Positions 1 through 8,190 of a DNA stretch of 50,047 bases are shown one piece after another (the first letter of the stretch is position 1; each line of letters begins with the position of its first letter). Made by a program: the position numbers and the translations under genes. The notes below the pieces were generated by a model that saw only the letters and a list, made by a program, of their open reading frames with translations, had not been told where the DNA came from and ran no database searches. This stretch comes from DASUAO01 sp046484625 (GTDB lineage: Bacteria; Actinomycetota; Acidimicrobiia; IMCC26256; PALSA-555), in assembly GCA_046484625.1 (NCBI GenBank), contig JAWOIO010000172.1, positions 1 through 50,047 of the forward strand, given 5' to 3'.

Positions 1-162
1 GACCGGCGCGGACCGGCTCGGCGCCGGAGCGCTGGGTGCCGGCGCAGATGTCGCCGTCTGCTCGGCGCCCTGGCCCCCGCCGCCGGAGCACGACGACACC
101 GCGAGTGCGGCGAGCGTCGCGAGGACGGCGCGGCCAGTCCGCTTCGCGCTGGGCGTGAGCAC
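1..162 (-). CDS. Lipoprotein N-terminus (truncated by window edge)
   Basis: A GTG start at 162 on the minus strand opens a frame that stays open to the window edge (54 codons seen). The peptide begins with a basic n-region (K7, R8, R11), a hydrophobic stretch AVLATLAALAV, then a lipobox-like VSSC with Cys25. After it come Ser/Gly and a Pro/Ala/Ser-rich linker. This is the layout of an exported lipoprotein: lipid attached to Cys25 and a flexible tether to a missing domain. The function cannot be told because that domain lies outside. No Shine-Dalgarno is visible; CATCCT sits 6 bases before the GTG, so a leaderless transcript is possible. The gene is divergent from the dienelactone hydrolase. 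Confidence 0.6.
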   Translation of the reverse strand, partial: MLTPSAKRTGRAVLATLAALAVSSCSGGGGQGAEQTATSAPAPSAPAPSRSAPV

Positions 163-224
163 GAGCCCAGGATGGCATCGGACGACCACGCGGCTCGGGC
201 CGGGACGCGAGGGAACGACCCGGG

Positions 225-230
225 TATCCT
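225..230 (+). promoter_or_regulatory. -10 box TATCCT for leaderless mRNA
   Basis: TATCCT ends 7 bases before the ATG at 238, and no Shine-Dalgarno lies between. This spacing puts transcription start at or next to the start codon and supports 238 over the upstream ATG at 172. Confidence 0.6.
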
Positions 231-237
231 CCGCGCC

Positions 238-930
238 ATGGCAGAGCAGATCGAGTTCTCGAGCAACGGCGACGAGGTGCCGGGGTATCTCGTCCTCCCG
301 CCGGGCGGCACGGGCCCCGGCGTGATCGTCATCCAGGAGTGGTGGGGTCTCGACAGTGGGTGCAAGGCGATGGCCGAGCGTCTCGCCCAGGGAGGGTTCG
401 TGGCGTTGGCGCCCGACCTCTACCGGGGCCAGCTCGCCGGCCACGACGAGATGGACAAGGCGGCCGAGCTGATGGGCGCGCTGCCAGCGGATCGCGCGGC
501 CCGCGACCTCAGCGGCGCCGTCGATGCGCTGGCCGGCCACGCAGCGGTCACGAGCGAGCACCTGGGGATCGTCGGGTTCTGCATGGGCGGGATGCTGACG
601 TTCCTGCTCGCGGCGAACCGTCCCGACCGGATCAAGGCCGCGGTGCCGTTCTACGGCTTCCCGCAGGGCGACGCCGAGCCCGACTGGGGCCCGATGACCG
701 CCGTCGTCCGCGGCCACATGGCCGAGCAGGACGACTTCTTCGGGCCCGACGCGGCCCGGGCGCTCGAGGCGAAGCTGCAGAGCCTGGGGAACGACGTCAC
801 GCTCACCGTGCATCCCGGGACCGGGCACGCCTTCATGGGCCCGCACAACGCGCTCGGGACGTTCGACGAGGCGCTGTCGGAACGCCTCTGGCCCGAGGTC
901 CTGGCCTTCCTCCACGACCAGCTGGGCTGA
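238..930 (+). CDS. Dienelactone hydrolase family protein
   Basis: A 230-residue alpha/beta hydrolase of the dienelactone hydrolase family, which hydrolyses lactone or ester bonds with a Cys-His-Asp triad. The nucleophile elbow reads GFCMGG (Cys nucleophile), the family Glu lies in the early QEWWG motif, and the catalytic His is in GTGHAF near the C-terminus. Length is typical of the family and there is no signal peptide, so it should be cytoplasmic. An ATG at 172 would add 22 low-complexity residues; the TATCCT box 7 bases before 238 and the family's usual N-terminus favour 238. The substrate is not evident: no other chlorocatechol-pathway gene is nearby. It converges on the HD-domain gene. 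Confidence 0.85.
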   Translation: MAEQIEFSSNGDEVPGYLVLPPGGTGPGVIVIQEWWGLDSGCKAMAERLAQGGFVALAPDLYRGQLAGHDEMDKAAELMGALPADRAARDLSGAVDALAGHAAVTSEHLGIVGFCMGGMLTFLLAANRPDRIKAAVPFYGFPQGDAEPDWGPMTAVVRGHMAEQDDFFGPDAARALEAKLQSLGNDVTLTVHPGTGHAFMGPHNALGTFDEALSERLWPEVLAFLHDQLG

Positions 931-977
931 TCGCGCCGCCGTCCCGATCCTGGGATCCGAGAACGGCGAGGGGTGGG

Positions 978-1523
978 TCAGAGGCCCGTCGGGGTCCCGA
1001 AGACCGCGCGGACGCGGTCCTCGAAGTGCTCGAGCGGCTCGGTGTCGTAGTCGGGGTCGAAGGCCTGCTGGTCCCACTCGTCGGCGAACTGCTCGGCGAG
1101 CGAGTACCACGGTTCCCCGCGATAGCTCTCGCGCGCGTTGGGGTCGCCGCCGAAGTGGTGGTAGTAGTGGCGTCCCTGGAAGTCCTGGTGGGCGCGGATC
1201 ATCTCGACGACCTCGGTGCGCACGTAGGGCTTGAGGATCTCCGCGGCGATCTTCGGGTGGTTGGGGACGCTCACCGCCTTGCCGATGTCGTGGCACAGCG
1301 ACGCGACGACCACCTCGTCGTCGGCACCGGCCCGCTCTGCCATGGTCGCCGTCTGCAGCGAGTGCGTGAGCTGGTCGACCGCGAACCCGTCGGTGATGCC
1401 GGCGAGCGACCGGAGCATCGCGAGGATCCTCTCTGCGACGCGGCCCTGGTTGGCCGTCGTCTCCTGGCCGATCACGGACCACTGCTCCGCGGTCGACTCG
1501 TCCATGCGCGTGAAGGTCGTCAT
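978..1523 (-). CDS. HD-domain protein (possible PhnZ-like diiron type)
   Basis: A 181-residue HD-superfamily protein. Visible metal-ligand candidates are His54, the His78-Asp79 pair (LCHDIGK), His89 and His112, followed by an unusual aromatic/His stretch QGRHYYHHFGGDPNAR and an acidic C-terminal third. HD proteins are usually phosphohydrolases, but the extra histidines resemble the H...HD...H...H...D ligand set of the mixed-valent diiron HD oxygenases (PhnZ, myo-inositol oxygenase). That link is inference from ligand pattern only. The start is ATG 1523; GAGAAT sits exactly 6 bases upstream with no Shine-Dalgarno, consistent with a leaderless message. It follows the M48-like gene on the same strand with an 85-bp gap, so it is probably transcribed separately. 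Confidence 0.7.
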   Translation of the reverse strand: MTTFTRMDESTAEQWSVIGQETTANQGRVAERILAMLRSLAGITDGFAVDQLTHSLQTATMAERAGADDEVVVASLCHDIGKAVSVPNHPKIAAEILKPYVRTEVVEMIRAHQDFQGRHYYHHFGGDPNARESYRGEPWYSLAEQFADEWDQQAFDPDYDTEPLEHFEDRVRAVFGTPTGL

Positions 1524-1608
1524 GGCATCATTCTCGCGCCCGGGCCGGGTCGCTGTCGCCCACACCGGGAACCCGGGCTCCGGGTCACGCCTTCGCCCTA
1601 GGCCGACG

Positions 1609-2577
1609 TCACTCGGGCGGACTCCCGGCCCCGGCGAGCTGTTCGAGCCTCGTGATGCGGCGGGGGAGGATGCGGTGGGTCCGAAGCATCCACCGGGACG
1701 CGCGGGAATGTGGGTACTCGAGCCAGAGATGGGCGTTCGCGGGGTCGCCCCGGCGCACCTGGTGGGTGTCGTCGAGGATCCGGCGGAGTGCGCGTGCGAG
1801 CGCGCGGGGGTCACGGCAGTACCGCACCGCGAGGCCGTCGGCGAGACGCGCGCGCAGGCGCAGGGTGGCGGCGCGCAGTCCTACGGACGCCAGGAACAGC
1901 GGCGCCGCGAGCACGCCGAGGGGGACGAGCAGCAGGGCAACCTCGTCGAAGTCCGAGAACGCGGCCGTCCAGACCTCGAACGCCCGGTTCGTGAGGGCGT
2001 AGACGACCGTGTCGAGGGAGACCTCCAGCTCGACCACGCGTCCGATCTCGTAGGCCAGGACCGCTTCGAGCTCGCGGTGCGAGAGCGTCTCGACGAGCCC
2101 CGTCGTCACGACGATCCACGCGGTCGTCGGTTTCCGGCCCACCGTGAGGCAGTTCGGCACGTCGTCGATCACAACCGCCACCGGCGGGGCGATGACGCCC
2201 GTCGCGAGCGCGAGCACGTCGGTCGTCTTCTGCACGCGTTCGACCATCCCGTCGGGCAGGGAGGGCGGTGGGACCGGTGACGACTCCGGCCCCGGCCACG
2301 CCCGCACGAACTCCAGGGCCGAACGCTCGGCGTGCGTGAGCGACCAGGCGAACGCGGCGAGCGCGATCACCGCGGCGATCGCGAGGCTCACCCACGCGGC
2401 CCACTCGGCGAGACCCCATCCGTAACCGAGATCGGCACCGATCGGGTTCGCCGCCGCGCCGAGCAGCCACGCGATGGGGAACACGACCGCGGCGAGGGTG
2501 CACGACAGCACGAGGAGGCCTCCGACTGCGAACAGCCAGAGGCGGCGTCGGGCGGACCGGATGTGGTCCTCGTGCAT
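1609..2577 (-). CDS. M48-like membrane protein with degenerate zinc motif
   Basis: A 322-residue protein with two N-terminal membrane segments (about residues 15-40 and 52-75), a cytosolic M48-like domain, another hydrophobic region around 210-235, and a basic C-terminus. The region HRELEAVLAYEIGR aligns with the M48 (HtpX/Ste24) signature ELEAVLAHELGH, but the two zinc-binding histidines of HExxH are Tyr176 and Arg180; only Glu177 remains. As an M48 enzyme it should therefore not bind zinc, which suggests a pseudo-peptidase with a scaffold or regulatory role (inference). The start is ATG 2577, with GACGAT 6 bases upstream. It is divergent from the penicillin-acylase gene across 109 bp. Confidence 0.7.
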   Translation of the reverse strand: MHEDHIRSARRRLWLFAVGGLLVLSCTLAAVVFPIAWLLGAAANPIGADLGYGWGLAEWAAWVSLAIAAVIALAAFAWSLTHAERSALEFVRAWPGPESSPVPPPSLPDGMVERVQKTTDVLALATGVIAPPVAVVIDDVPNCLTVGRKPTTAWIVVTTGLVETLSHRELEAVLAYEIGRVVELEVSLDTVVYALTNRAFEVWTAAFSDFDEVALLLVPLGVLAAPLFLASVGLRAATLRLRARLADGLAVRYCRDPRALARALRRILDDTHQVRRGDPANAHLWLEYPHSRASRWMLRTHRILPRRITRLEQLAGAGSPPE

Positions 2578-2673
2578 CCTGGCATCGTCGCACGCCCGCA
2601 GCGTCCCGGGAGCGCGCCCGCGCCGGACTTCCCGCCTGTCTCGATTGCCGCGGACGCCGGGGCGACCACCGCG

Positions 2674-2679
2674 TAGCGT
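2674..2679 (+). promoter_or_regulatory. -10 box TAGCGT for leaderless mRNA
   Basis: TAGCGT ends 7 bases before the GTG at 2687 of the penicillin-acylase-family gene. It fixes a start that leaves no room for a signal peptide. Confidence 0.6.
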
Positions 2680-2686
2680 GCCCGCG

Positions 2687-4939
2687 GTGGACGAGTACAG
2701 GGTCGGCGGGCTCGAGGGCGATGTCGTGGTCCGACGTGACGAGTGGGGCATCCCGCACGTCAGGGCGGAGCACGCCCGGGATGCGTTCTTCGGGCAGGGG
2801 TTCGTCCAGGCCCAGGACCGCCTCGGCCAGCTGGAGTACGACCGTCGACGGGCACGCGGGCGGTGGGCGGAGGTCGTAGGTCCCACCGCGGTCGCGTTCG
2901 ACGTGTTCGCGCGGCGGTGCGGGCTCGGACCGGCGGCGGCGCGGGAGGCCGACGCCCTCGCACCCGAGCCGCGCGAGGTCCTCGACGCGTTCGCGGCGGG
3001 CGTGAACGCGTTCCTCGAGCTCGGCGCGCCCCTGCCGCCCGACTTGGCTCGGGCCGAGGTCCGGCCCGAACCGTGGACGGCCGCAGACTGCTGCGCGGTC
3101 TTCCTCGTCCGCCACGTTGTCTTCGCCAACTGGCAGCGCAAGCTCTGGCGCGGGCGGCTGGCCGCGGCGATGGGAGCCGAAGCCGTCGCCCGGATCGAGG
3201 GCGTCGAGCCCCGGGACGTCCCCCTGATCGTCCCGCCCGCCGATCTGTTTCGTGCCCGCGACGATGGGCACGGAACAGCCGAGGCGATGGGCCCGGTGCT
3301 GGATGCGATGGCGGAGCTCGGCGAGCCGTCGACCGGGAGCAACAGCTGGGCGCTCCACGGCGCGCGCACGGCGTCGGGCCTGCCGCTCGTCGCCGGCGAC
3401 CCCCACCGATTCCTCGAGGTGCCGAACGTCTACTACCAGTGTCACTTGGTCTGCGAGGAGTTCGACGCGATCGGGTTGGCGTTCGTCGGTGTCCCGGGTC
3501 TCCCGCATTTCGGACACAACGCGCAGGTCGCATGGTGCGTGACCAATGGGAACGGTGACTACCAGGACCTGTTCGTGGAGCGCGCGCGACCGGGCTGGAC
3601 CCCCGATCGGACGGAGACGGTCGAGGTCCGCGGCGGCGCGCCGGTCGACGTCGTCTGTCACGAGACCGAGCGCGGGCCGGTCGTGTTCGGCGATCCCGCG
3701 CACGGCCCCTGCCTCGTCCTGCGATCGACCGCGTTGACCGAGCCGAGCACCGGGCTCGCGGTGCTGGCGCCGATGCTCGCGGCGACCGACGTCGATGGTC
3801 TCGAGGCGGTGATGGCGGGCTGGGTCGATCCGGTCAACAACCTCGTGAGCGCCGACGTCCATGGTGACATCTCCTACCGGACGGTGGGTCGGATTCCGGT
3901 GCGCGACCCGGCGAACGCGTGGGGTCCCGTCCCGGGATGGACCGACCGGCACGACTGGCGGGGCGTCGTCGGCTACGACGACCTGCCCCGCGTCCGGAAC
4001 CCGACCGGTGGGGTGATCGTCACCGCGAACCAACGGATCGTCGACGACGAGTACCCGCACTACCTCGGTCTCGACTACGCGCATCCCGACCGCGCGATAC
4101 GTGTGCTCGAGCGGCTCGAGTCACTCGAGCGGGCAACAGTCGCGGACATGGCCGAGGTGCACCGCGACCGCCGCTCCCTGGCTGCCGACGTCTGGGCGGC
4201 GCGGATCCTCGCTGTCGATCCCGGCGACGAGTGGGAGCGCGCGGCCCTCGGCGCGCTCCGCGACTGGGACCGTTGGATGCTCCCCGAGTCCACCGGCGCC
4301 GCGGTCTACATGGTCGTCCGCGACGCCGCGTGTCGGATCATCGCCCACCATCCGGCGCTCGCGGCGGTGCGAGCGCCGCTTCCCGACGAGCCCGCGGCGA
4401 CCTTCCTCCCGCTCGAGATCCGGATCTGGGCGGTCGCGACCGGTCTCCTCGCGGCCGACGACCCGACCCTCGTCGCGGACCCCAACGGGTGGGACGGCCT
4501 GCTCGCGGCCGCGTTGAGCGACGGCGTCGCCGTCCTCCGTGCCGGCCTCGGGGACGACGTCGCCGCGTGGCGGTGGGGGGCGCTGCACCGCGCCCGCCCC
4601 CGGCACCCGCTCGGTCACGTCCATCCCGACTGGGCGGAGGCCCTCGACCCGCCGACGGTGGAGGTAGGTGGGGAGTCCGACACCGTCATGAGCGCCGGGC
4701 ACCCCGTCGGCCACGGCTTCACGGTCACGGGGACGTCGGTCGCCCGCTACGTCTTCGACTGCGCCGACTGGGATGCCTCCCGCTGGGTCGTGCCCCTCGG
4801 TGCGTCAGGCGACGCGACGAGCCCGCACTTCGCCGACCAGCAGGCGACCTGGGCGGCCGGCGAGCTCGTCCCGATGCGCTACTCCTGGGCGTCGATCGAG
4901 GTGGCCACGACGGCGGCGACGGTGCTGCGGCCGGCCTGA
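2687..4939 (+). CDS. Penicillin acylase family (S45) Ntn hydrolase
   Basis: A 750-residue N-terminal-nucleophile amidase. These enzymes are made as a precursor that cleaves itself before a Ser, which becomes the N-terminal nucleophile of the beta chain and hydrolyses amides such as penicillins or acyl-homoserine lactones. The alpha-chain entry motif RRDEWGIPHVRA and GQGFVQAQDRL are present. The self-cleavage site is GSNSW with Ser218 as nucleophile, followed by DPH and the GVPGLPHFGHN segment. Length fits the alpha+spacer+beta precursor. The GTG at 2687 is chosen from the TAGCGT box 7 bases upstream. No signal peptide is seen, unusual because most S45 acylases are exported. The substrate is unknown. 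Confidence 0.88.
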   Translation: MDEYRVGGLEGDVVVRRDEWGIPHVRAEHARDAFFGQGFVQAQDRLGQLEYDRRRARGRWAEVVGPTAVAFDVFARRCGLGPAAAREADALAPEPREVLDAFAAGVNAFLELGAPLPPDLARAEVRPEPWTAADCCAVFLVRHVVFANWQRKLWRGRLAAAMGAEAVARIEGVEPRDVPLIVPPADLFRARDDGHGTAEAMGPVLDAMAELGEPSTGSNSWALHGARTASGLPLVAGDPHRFLEVPNVYYQCHLVCEEFDAIGLAFVGVPGLPHFGHNAQVAWCVTNGNGDYQDLFVERARPGWTPDRTETVEVRGGAPVDVVCHETERGPVVFGDPAHGPCLVLRSTALTEPSTGLAVLAPMLAATDVDGLEAVMAGWVDPVNNLVSADVHGDISYRTVGRIPVRDPANAWGPVPGWTDRHDWRGVVGYDDLPRVRNPTGGVIVTANQRIVDDEYPHYLGLDYAHPDRAIRVLERLESLERATVADMAEVHRDRRSLAADVWAARILAVDPGDEWERAALGALRDWDRWMLPESTGAAVYMVVRDAACRIIAHHPALAAVRAPLPDEPAATFLPLEIRIWAVATGLLAADDPTLVADPNGWDGLLAAALSDGVAVLRAGLGDDVAAWRWGALHRARPRHPLGHVHPDWAEALDPPTVEVGGESDTVMSAGHPVGHGFTVTGTSVARYVFDCADWDASRWVVPLGASGDATSPHFADQQATWAAGELVPMRYSWASIEVATTAATVLRPA

Positions 4940-4947
4940 CCCCTCCT

Positions 4948-5003
4948 CCCGAATCAGGAGTCCCGAATCAGGAGTCCCGAATCAGGAGTCCCGAATCAGG
5001 AGT
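4948..5003. repeat. Four exact tandem 14-bp repeats
   Basis: Four perfect head-to-tail copies of CCCGAATCAGGAGT (4948-4961, 4962-4975, 4976-4989, 4990-5003) fill the gap between two convergent genes. The fourth copy contains the stop codon and last two codons of the minus-strand alpha/beta hydrolase, so the array looks like serial duplication of that gene's 3' end by replication slippage. Confidence 0.95.
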
Positions 5004-5901
5004 CCAGGAAGTCGACGAGCAGCGCCGCGAGCTGCAGCGGGCGGTCGCCCTGGATGCTGTGGCCCGCCCCGGCGACGACCTCGACGCGCGCGTCGGGCCG
5101 GCGTCGGAGCAGCTCGGCGACGTCGCCGTCGTCGACGACCGAGCCGGCCGCGTCGCCGCGCGTGAGCATCACGGGAACCGCGATCTCCGAGACGTCGTCC
5201 CAGAGCGTGGCGAAGTCGGCCGGGATGTCGGCGGTCTCCGCGAGGCGCGGCCGCTGGTAGCGCCAGACCCATCGACCGTCGTCGCGGGGAACCGCGTTGT
5301 GGAGGATCCCGCGGCGGAGCGACGACTCCGACCTCGTCGGGTTGAACTCGATGGTGCGGGCGAGGATCTCGTCGAAGCTCTCGAAGCTCTCGGGGCCCGC
5401 GATGAACTGCGCGATGGGTGCCGCCTTGTCGCGGTCGACGCCGGGAGTCACGTCGACGAGCGTCAGGCGACGGACGAGCTGCGGCGCGAGGGCGGTGAGG
5501 GCGATCGACGTCAGCCCACCGAGCGACATCCCGACGACCATCCGGGCATCCGGTGCGAGCTCGGCGATGGCGACGGCGACGTCCGCGGCGTTCTCGCGCG
5601 GGCTGAACGGTCCGTCGTCGCGGTGGTCGGAATGGCCGTGACCGGGGAGGTCGATCGCCACCAGCGGTCGATCGAGCGCGAGCGCCACGGTGTCCCAGGT
5701 GTGGGCGTTCTGGGCGCCGCCGTGGAGCAGCACGAGGTCGGCCGGCTGGGTGCCCCACCGCAGCGCGCTCAACCGCCGCCCGCTGTCGTCGACCGCGACC
5801 GACTCGCGGGTCACGGTCGGTGGCGAGTCGAGCGGGAGGCCGAACTCCTGTGCGTTCTCGTGGAAGAGCCCGAACTCGTCGTAGTGCGCGGCGCTCGACA
5901 T
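4996..5901 (-). CDS. Alpha/beta hydrolase
   Basis: A 301-residue alpha/beta-hydrolase-fold protein. The oxyanion motif LLHGGAQNAHTWD, the strand-turn AIDLPGHGHSD, the nucleophile elbow GMSLGG (Ser) and the C-terminal His in GAGHSIQG are all in the usual order, with a candidate acid in the LTRGDAAG region. The family includes esterases, epoxide hydrolases and C-C hydrolases; the specificity cannot be read here. The start is ATG 5901, preceded by a purine-rich GAGGGAG about 7 bases upstream, one of the few clear Shine-Dalgarno sites of this window. Its stop lies inside the 14-bp repeat array. Confidence 0.85.
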   Translation of the reverse strand: MSSAAHYDEFGLFHENAQEFGLPLDSPPTVTRESVAVDDSGRRLSALRWGTQPADLVLLHGGAQNAHTWDTVALALDRPLVAIDLPGHGHSDHRDDGPFSPRENAADVAVAIAELAPDARMVVGMSLGGLTSIALTALAPQLVRRLTLVDVTPGVDRDKAAPIAQFIAGPESFESFDEILARTIEFNPTRSESSLRRGILHNAVPRDDGRWVWRYQRPRLAETADIPADFATLWDDVSEIAVPVMLTRGDAAGSVVDDGDVAELLRRRPDARVEVVAGAGHSIQGDRPLQLAALLVDFLDS

Positions 5902-5983
5902 CGTCAGCTCCCTCGGTCGGCTCGCGATGGTATTGGCGATCGGGTGGTCGACGGATCGGGCGCCGGCGCGCCGGGGTTCCCGC

Positions 5984-7168
5984 TCACGGCGCGAGGCCGG
6001 TGCACGCCCGCAGCTCGTTCCAGTGGGCGATCTCGGCGTCGGCCTCCGCTCCGGCCGGCAGCGGGGTCGCGACCCCACCGCGGATGCGGGCCGGGACCCA
6101 CTGGTAGGAGTCGATGTCGCGTCCGGTCGCGGTGACGACGAGCACGCCGCTGCGCCCGTACTCGCCGGTCTCGTTGTAGAACACGAAGTTCCCGAGCCCG
6201 TAGCCGACGAACGACGTGTTGAACCGTCCGCCGCCCTGGAGCTGGTGCGTGTGGGAGCCCACCACGATGTCGGCGCCCGCGTCGGTGAGCGCCTGGGCGA
6301 CCTCCTGCTGGCGGGGCGAGGGGCAGCCCTGGCGCTCGATGCCCCAGTGGAGGAACACGACGACCGTGTCGGAGTCGACCCGCGCGCTCTGGATGGCTCC
6401 GATGAGGCGCGCGAGGTTCTCCTCCTTCGACGACGCGAGGCCGCCCTGGGTATCGCTCGCGGACCAAGCGCCGATGTACTCGCCGTCGAGGACGTCGGTG
6501 GCGCCGAACACGGCGATGCGCTGCCCCTTGATCTCGGCCCGGTAGGGCGCGTACGCCTCGAGGGCGGTGTTGCCGATGCCGAGCACGGGGAACTGCTTCT
6601 CCACCGAGGCCGCGATCGTGTCGGCCATCCCTTCGGCACCGAAGTCGAGCCCGTGGTTGTTGGCGACGGTGGTGACGTCGACACCCGCCGCGCGCAGCGC
6701 GTCCAGCGCCACCGCGGGAACCCGGAAGTTGTACTTCTTGACGAAGGGGGTCCCGCGCTCGGTGATCGCGGTCTCGAGGTTCACCATGGCCAGGTCGGCG
6801 AGGGAGAGGACCGGTGCGATGGGTGCGAGCACGCCCGCGGGGTCGCCCAGGAGCTTGCCCCGCAGCGCGCCTTCGAAGTGCACGTCGCCACCGAACGCGA
6901 ACGTCACCGGCTGACCGTTACCCCGACGGGGGTCGCGGAGGGTCGTGGTGGTCGTCGGCGCGGTGCTCGTGCTCGTGCTCGATGTCGACGTCGCAGGGCG
7001 GGCCGCGACACGCGCGGCTTGGTCGCTGTCCCGCATCGCGATCGCGACCGCCCCGCCGGCGACGGCGAGGGTCATCACGACGACGGCGAAACCGAGCCTG
7101 CGGGCGCGGGCCCGTCGGCGGCGGGCCCGCCGATCCGATCGAGTGCGCGGTGTCGACGGCGGAGGCAT
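5984..7168 (-). CDS. CapA family membrane-anchored metallophosphatase-like protein
   Basis: A 394-residue protein of the CapA/PgsA family (calcineurin-like fold, linked to poly-gamma-glutamate or capsule export). It has an Arg-rich N-terminus (residues 8-24), one membrane helix (about 25-45), a Ser/Thr linker (about 55-75), then the CapA domain with GGDVHFEG, NLETAI, NNHGLDFG, FLHWGIE and GSHTHQLQ motifs. The domain should face outward, tethered by the helix. No poly-glutamate synthase genes (capB/capC) are nearby, so the role in polymer synthesis is unproven. The start is ATG 7168, with TACGCT 9 bases upstream. It is divergent from ctaA. Confidence 0.85.
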   Translation of the reverse strand: MPPPSTPRTRSDRRARRRRARARRLGFAVVVMTLAVAGGAVAIAMRDSDQAARVAARPATSTSSTSTSTAPTTTTTLRDPRRGNGQPVTFAFGGDVHFEGALRGKLLGDPAGVLAPIAPVLSLADLAMVNLETAITERGTPFVKKYNFRVPAVALDALRAAGVDVTTVANNHGLDFGAEGMADTIAASVEKQFPVLGIGNTALEAYAPYRAEIKGQRIAVFGATDVLDGEYIGAWSASDTQGGLASSKEENLARLIGAIQSARVDSDTVVVFLHWGIERQGCPSPRQQEVAQALTDAGADIVVGSHTHQLQGGGRFNTSFVGYGLGNFVFYNETGEYGRSGVLVVTATGRDIDSYQWVPARIRGGVATPLPAGAEADAEIAHWNELRACTGLAP

Positions 7169-7177
7169 GGCCGATCC

Positions 7178-7183
7178 AGCGTA
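7178..7183 (-). promoter_or_regulatory. -10 box TACGCT for capA-like gene
   Basis: Minus-strand TACGCT ends 9 bases before ATG 7168. It lies back to back with the ctaA box at 7229-7234 in a 74-bp divergent region. Confidence 0.5.
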
Positions 7184-7228
7184 CCGGCGGGCTCGCGACG
7201 CGGATCGTCGGGCTCGCGCGCCGGGGCC

Positions 7229-7234
7229 TAGCAT
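7229..7234 (+). promoter_or_regulatory. -10 box TAGCAT for ctaA
   Basis: TAGCAT ends 8 bases before the GTG at 7243 and no Shine-Dalgarno is present, so the ctaA message is probably leaderless or nearly so. Confidence 0.6.
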
Positions 7235-7242
7235 CCGTCTCC

Positions 7243-8190
7243 GTGCGCCCCCCTCGAGTCGCTCCGCAGACCTACCAACGGATCGCGCTCGTGGCCGTGG
7301 TGCTGCTCGCGGTGATCATCGTGACCGGCGGCGCGGTTCGACTCAGCGGCTCGGGACTCGGATGCTCCGACTGGCCGAACTGCGAACCGGGTCGGTTGAC
7401 GCCCCGGGGCGTGAGCGACGTCCACGCCATGGTCGAGTTCCTCAACCGGATGTTCACCGGGCTGGTGTCGGCCGCGGTGATCGTCTGTGTGCTCGGCTCG
7501 CTGGTGCGGGTCCCGAGACGTCGCGACCTCGTGTGGCTGTCGCTCGGGCTCGTTGCAGGGGTGTTCGCCCAGGCGGTGCTCGGCGGGCTCACCGTACTGT
7601 TCGAGCTGCGCCCGGAGTTCGTGATGGCGCACTTCCTCGTCTCGCTCGTGCTGCTCGCCAACGCCCTGATCCTCTACCGGCGGGCGAGCGAGGCCGAGGG
7701 CCCGCCTCGACCCCTGGTCGACGACCGGCTCCGCCGTCTCGGGCGCGTCCTGCTGGTGTGGGCCACCGTGGTGGTGACCACCGGGACGATCGTCACCGCC
7801 ACGGGTCCACACGGCGGGGACGAGGAGGCGAAGCGGTTCGGGTTCGACCTGCCGACCGTGGCTCGGATCCACGGGACGAGCGTCATCATCTTCCTGGCTC
7901 TCGTGCTCGGCACCCTGTGGCTGCTGCGTCGCTCCCGGGCGCCGCGCGAGGTGCAGGCGCGGCTCGAGCTGCTGCTCGTCGCGGTCGTGGTGCAGGGCGC
8001 GATCGGCTACGCGCAGTACCTCAGCGGGATCCCCGAGCTGCTCGTCGGCTTCCACCTCGCGGGAGCGACCGCGGTCTGGGCCGCGACGGTCTGGTTCGTG
8101 CTGGGCCTGACCACCCGCGGTCCGTTGCGACCGGCGGACGCACCCGACGGTTCCGAGTCCGACGACCCAGCGCCGCTGGTGGTGGCGTGA
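7243..8190 (+). CDS. ctaA: Heme A synthase (COX15/CtaA family)
   Basis: A 315-residue polytopic membrane protein with about eight helices. It oxidises the C8 methyl of heme O to a formyl group, giving heme A for aa3-type cytochrome oxidase. The conserved hemes' His ligand regions are visible: HAMVEFLNRMFTG, MAHFLVSLVLL, RIHGTSVII and GFHLAGATAVW. A Cys pair lies in the first outer loop (GCSDWPNC), as in the Bacillus-type enzymes. The start GTG 7243 gives an N-terminus of ten residues before helix 1, as in the family. The partner ctaB is about 13 kb away on the opposite strand. Downstream genes are coupled by GTGA overlaps through a mini-ORF. Confidence 0.92.
   Translation: MRPPRVAPQTYQRIALVAVVLLAVIIVTGGAVRLSGSGLGCSDWPNCEPGRLTPRGVSDVHAMVEFLNRMFTGLVSAAVIVCVLGSLVRVPRRRDLVWLSLGLVAGVFAQAVLGGLTVLFELRPEFVMAHFLVSLVLLANALILYRRASEAEGPPRPLVDDRLRRLGRVLLVWATVVVTTGTIVTATGPHGGDEEAKRFGFDLPTVARIHGTSVIIFLALVLGTLWLLRRSRAPREVQARLELLLVAVVVQGAIGYAQYLSGIPELLVGFHLAGATAVWAATVWFVLGLTTRGPLRPADAPDGSESDDPAPLVVA

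Noticed and set aside
172..237. ATG 172 as the start of the dienelactone hydrolase
   Set aside because: The added 22 residues are Ala/Gly/Arg-rich without family match, and the -10 box lies downstream of this ATG, 7 bases before 238.
1811..4084. Long open frame (about 757 codons) antisense to the penicillin-acylase gene
   Set aside because: In DNA this GC-rich, wobble-position bias opens long frames on the other strand. Its product is low-complexity Arg/Gly/Asp-rich with no motif, and two well-supported genes occupy the region.
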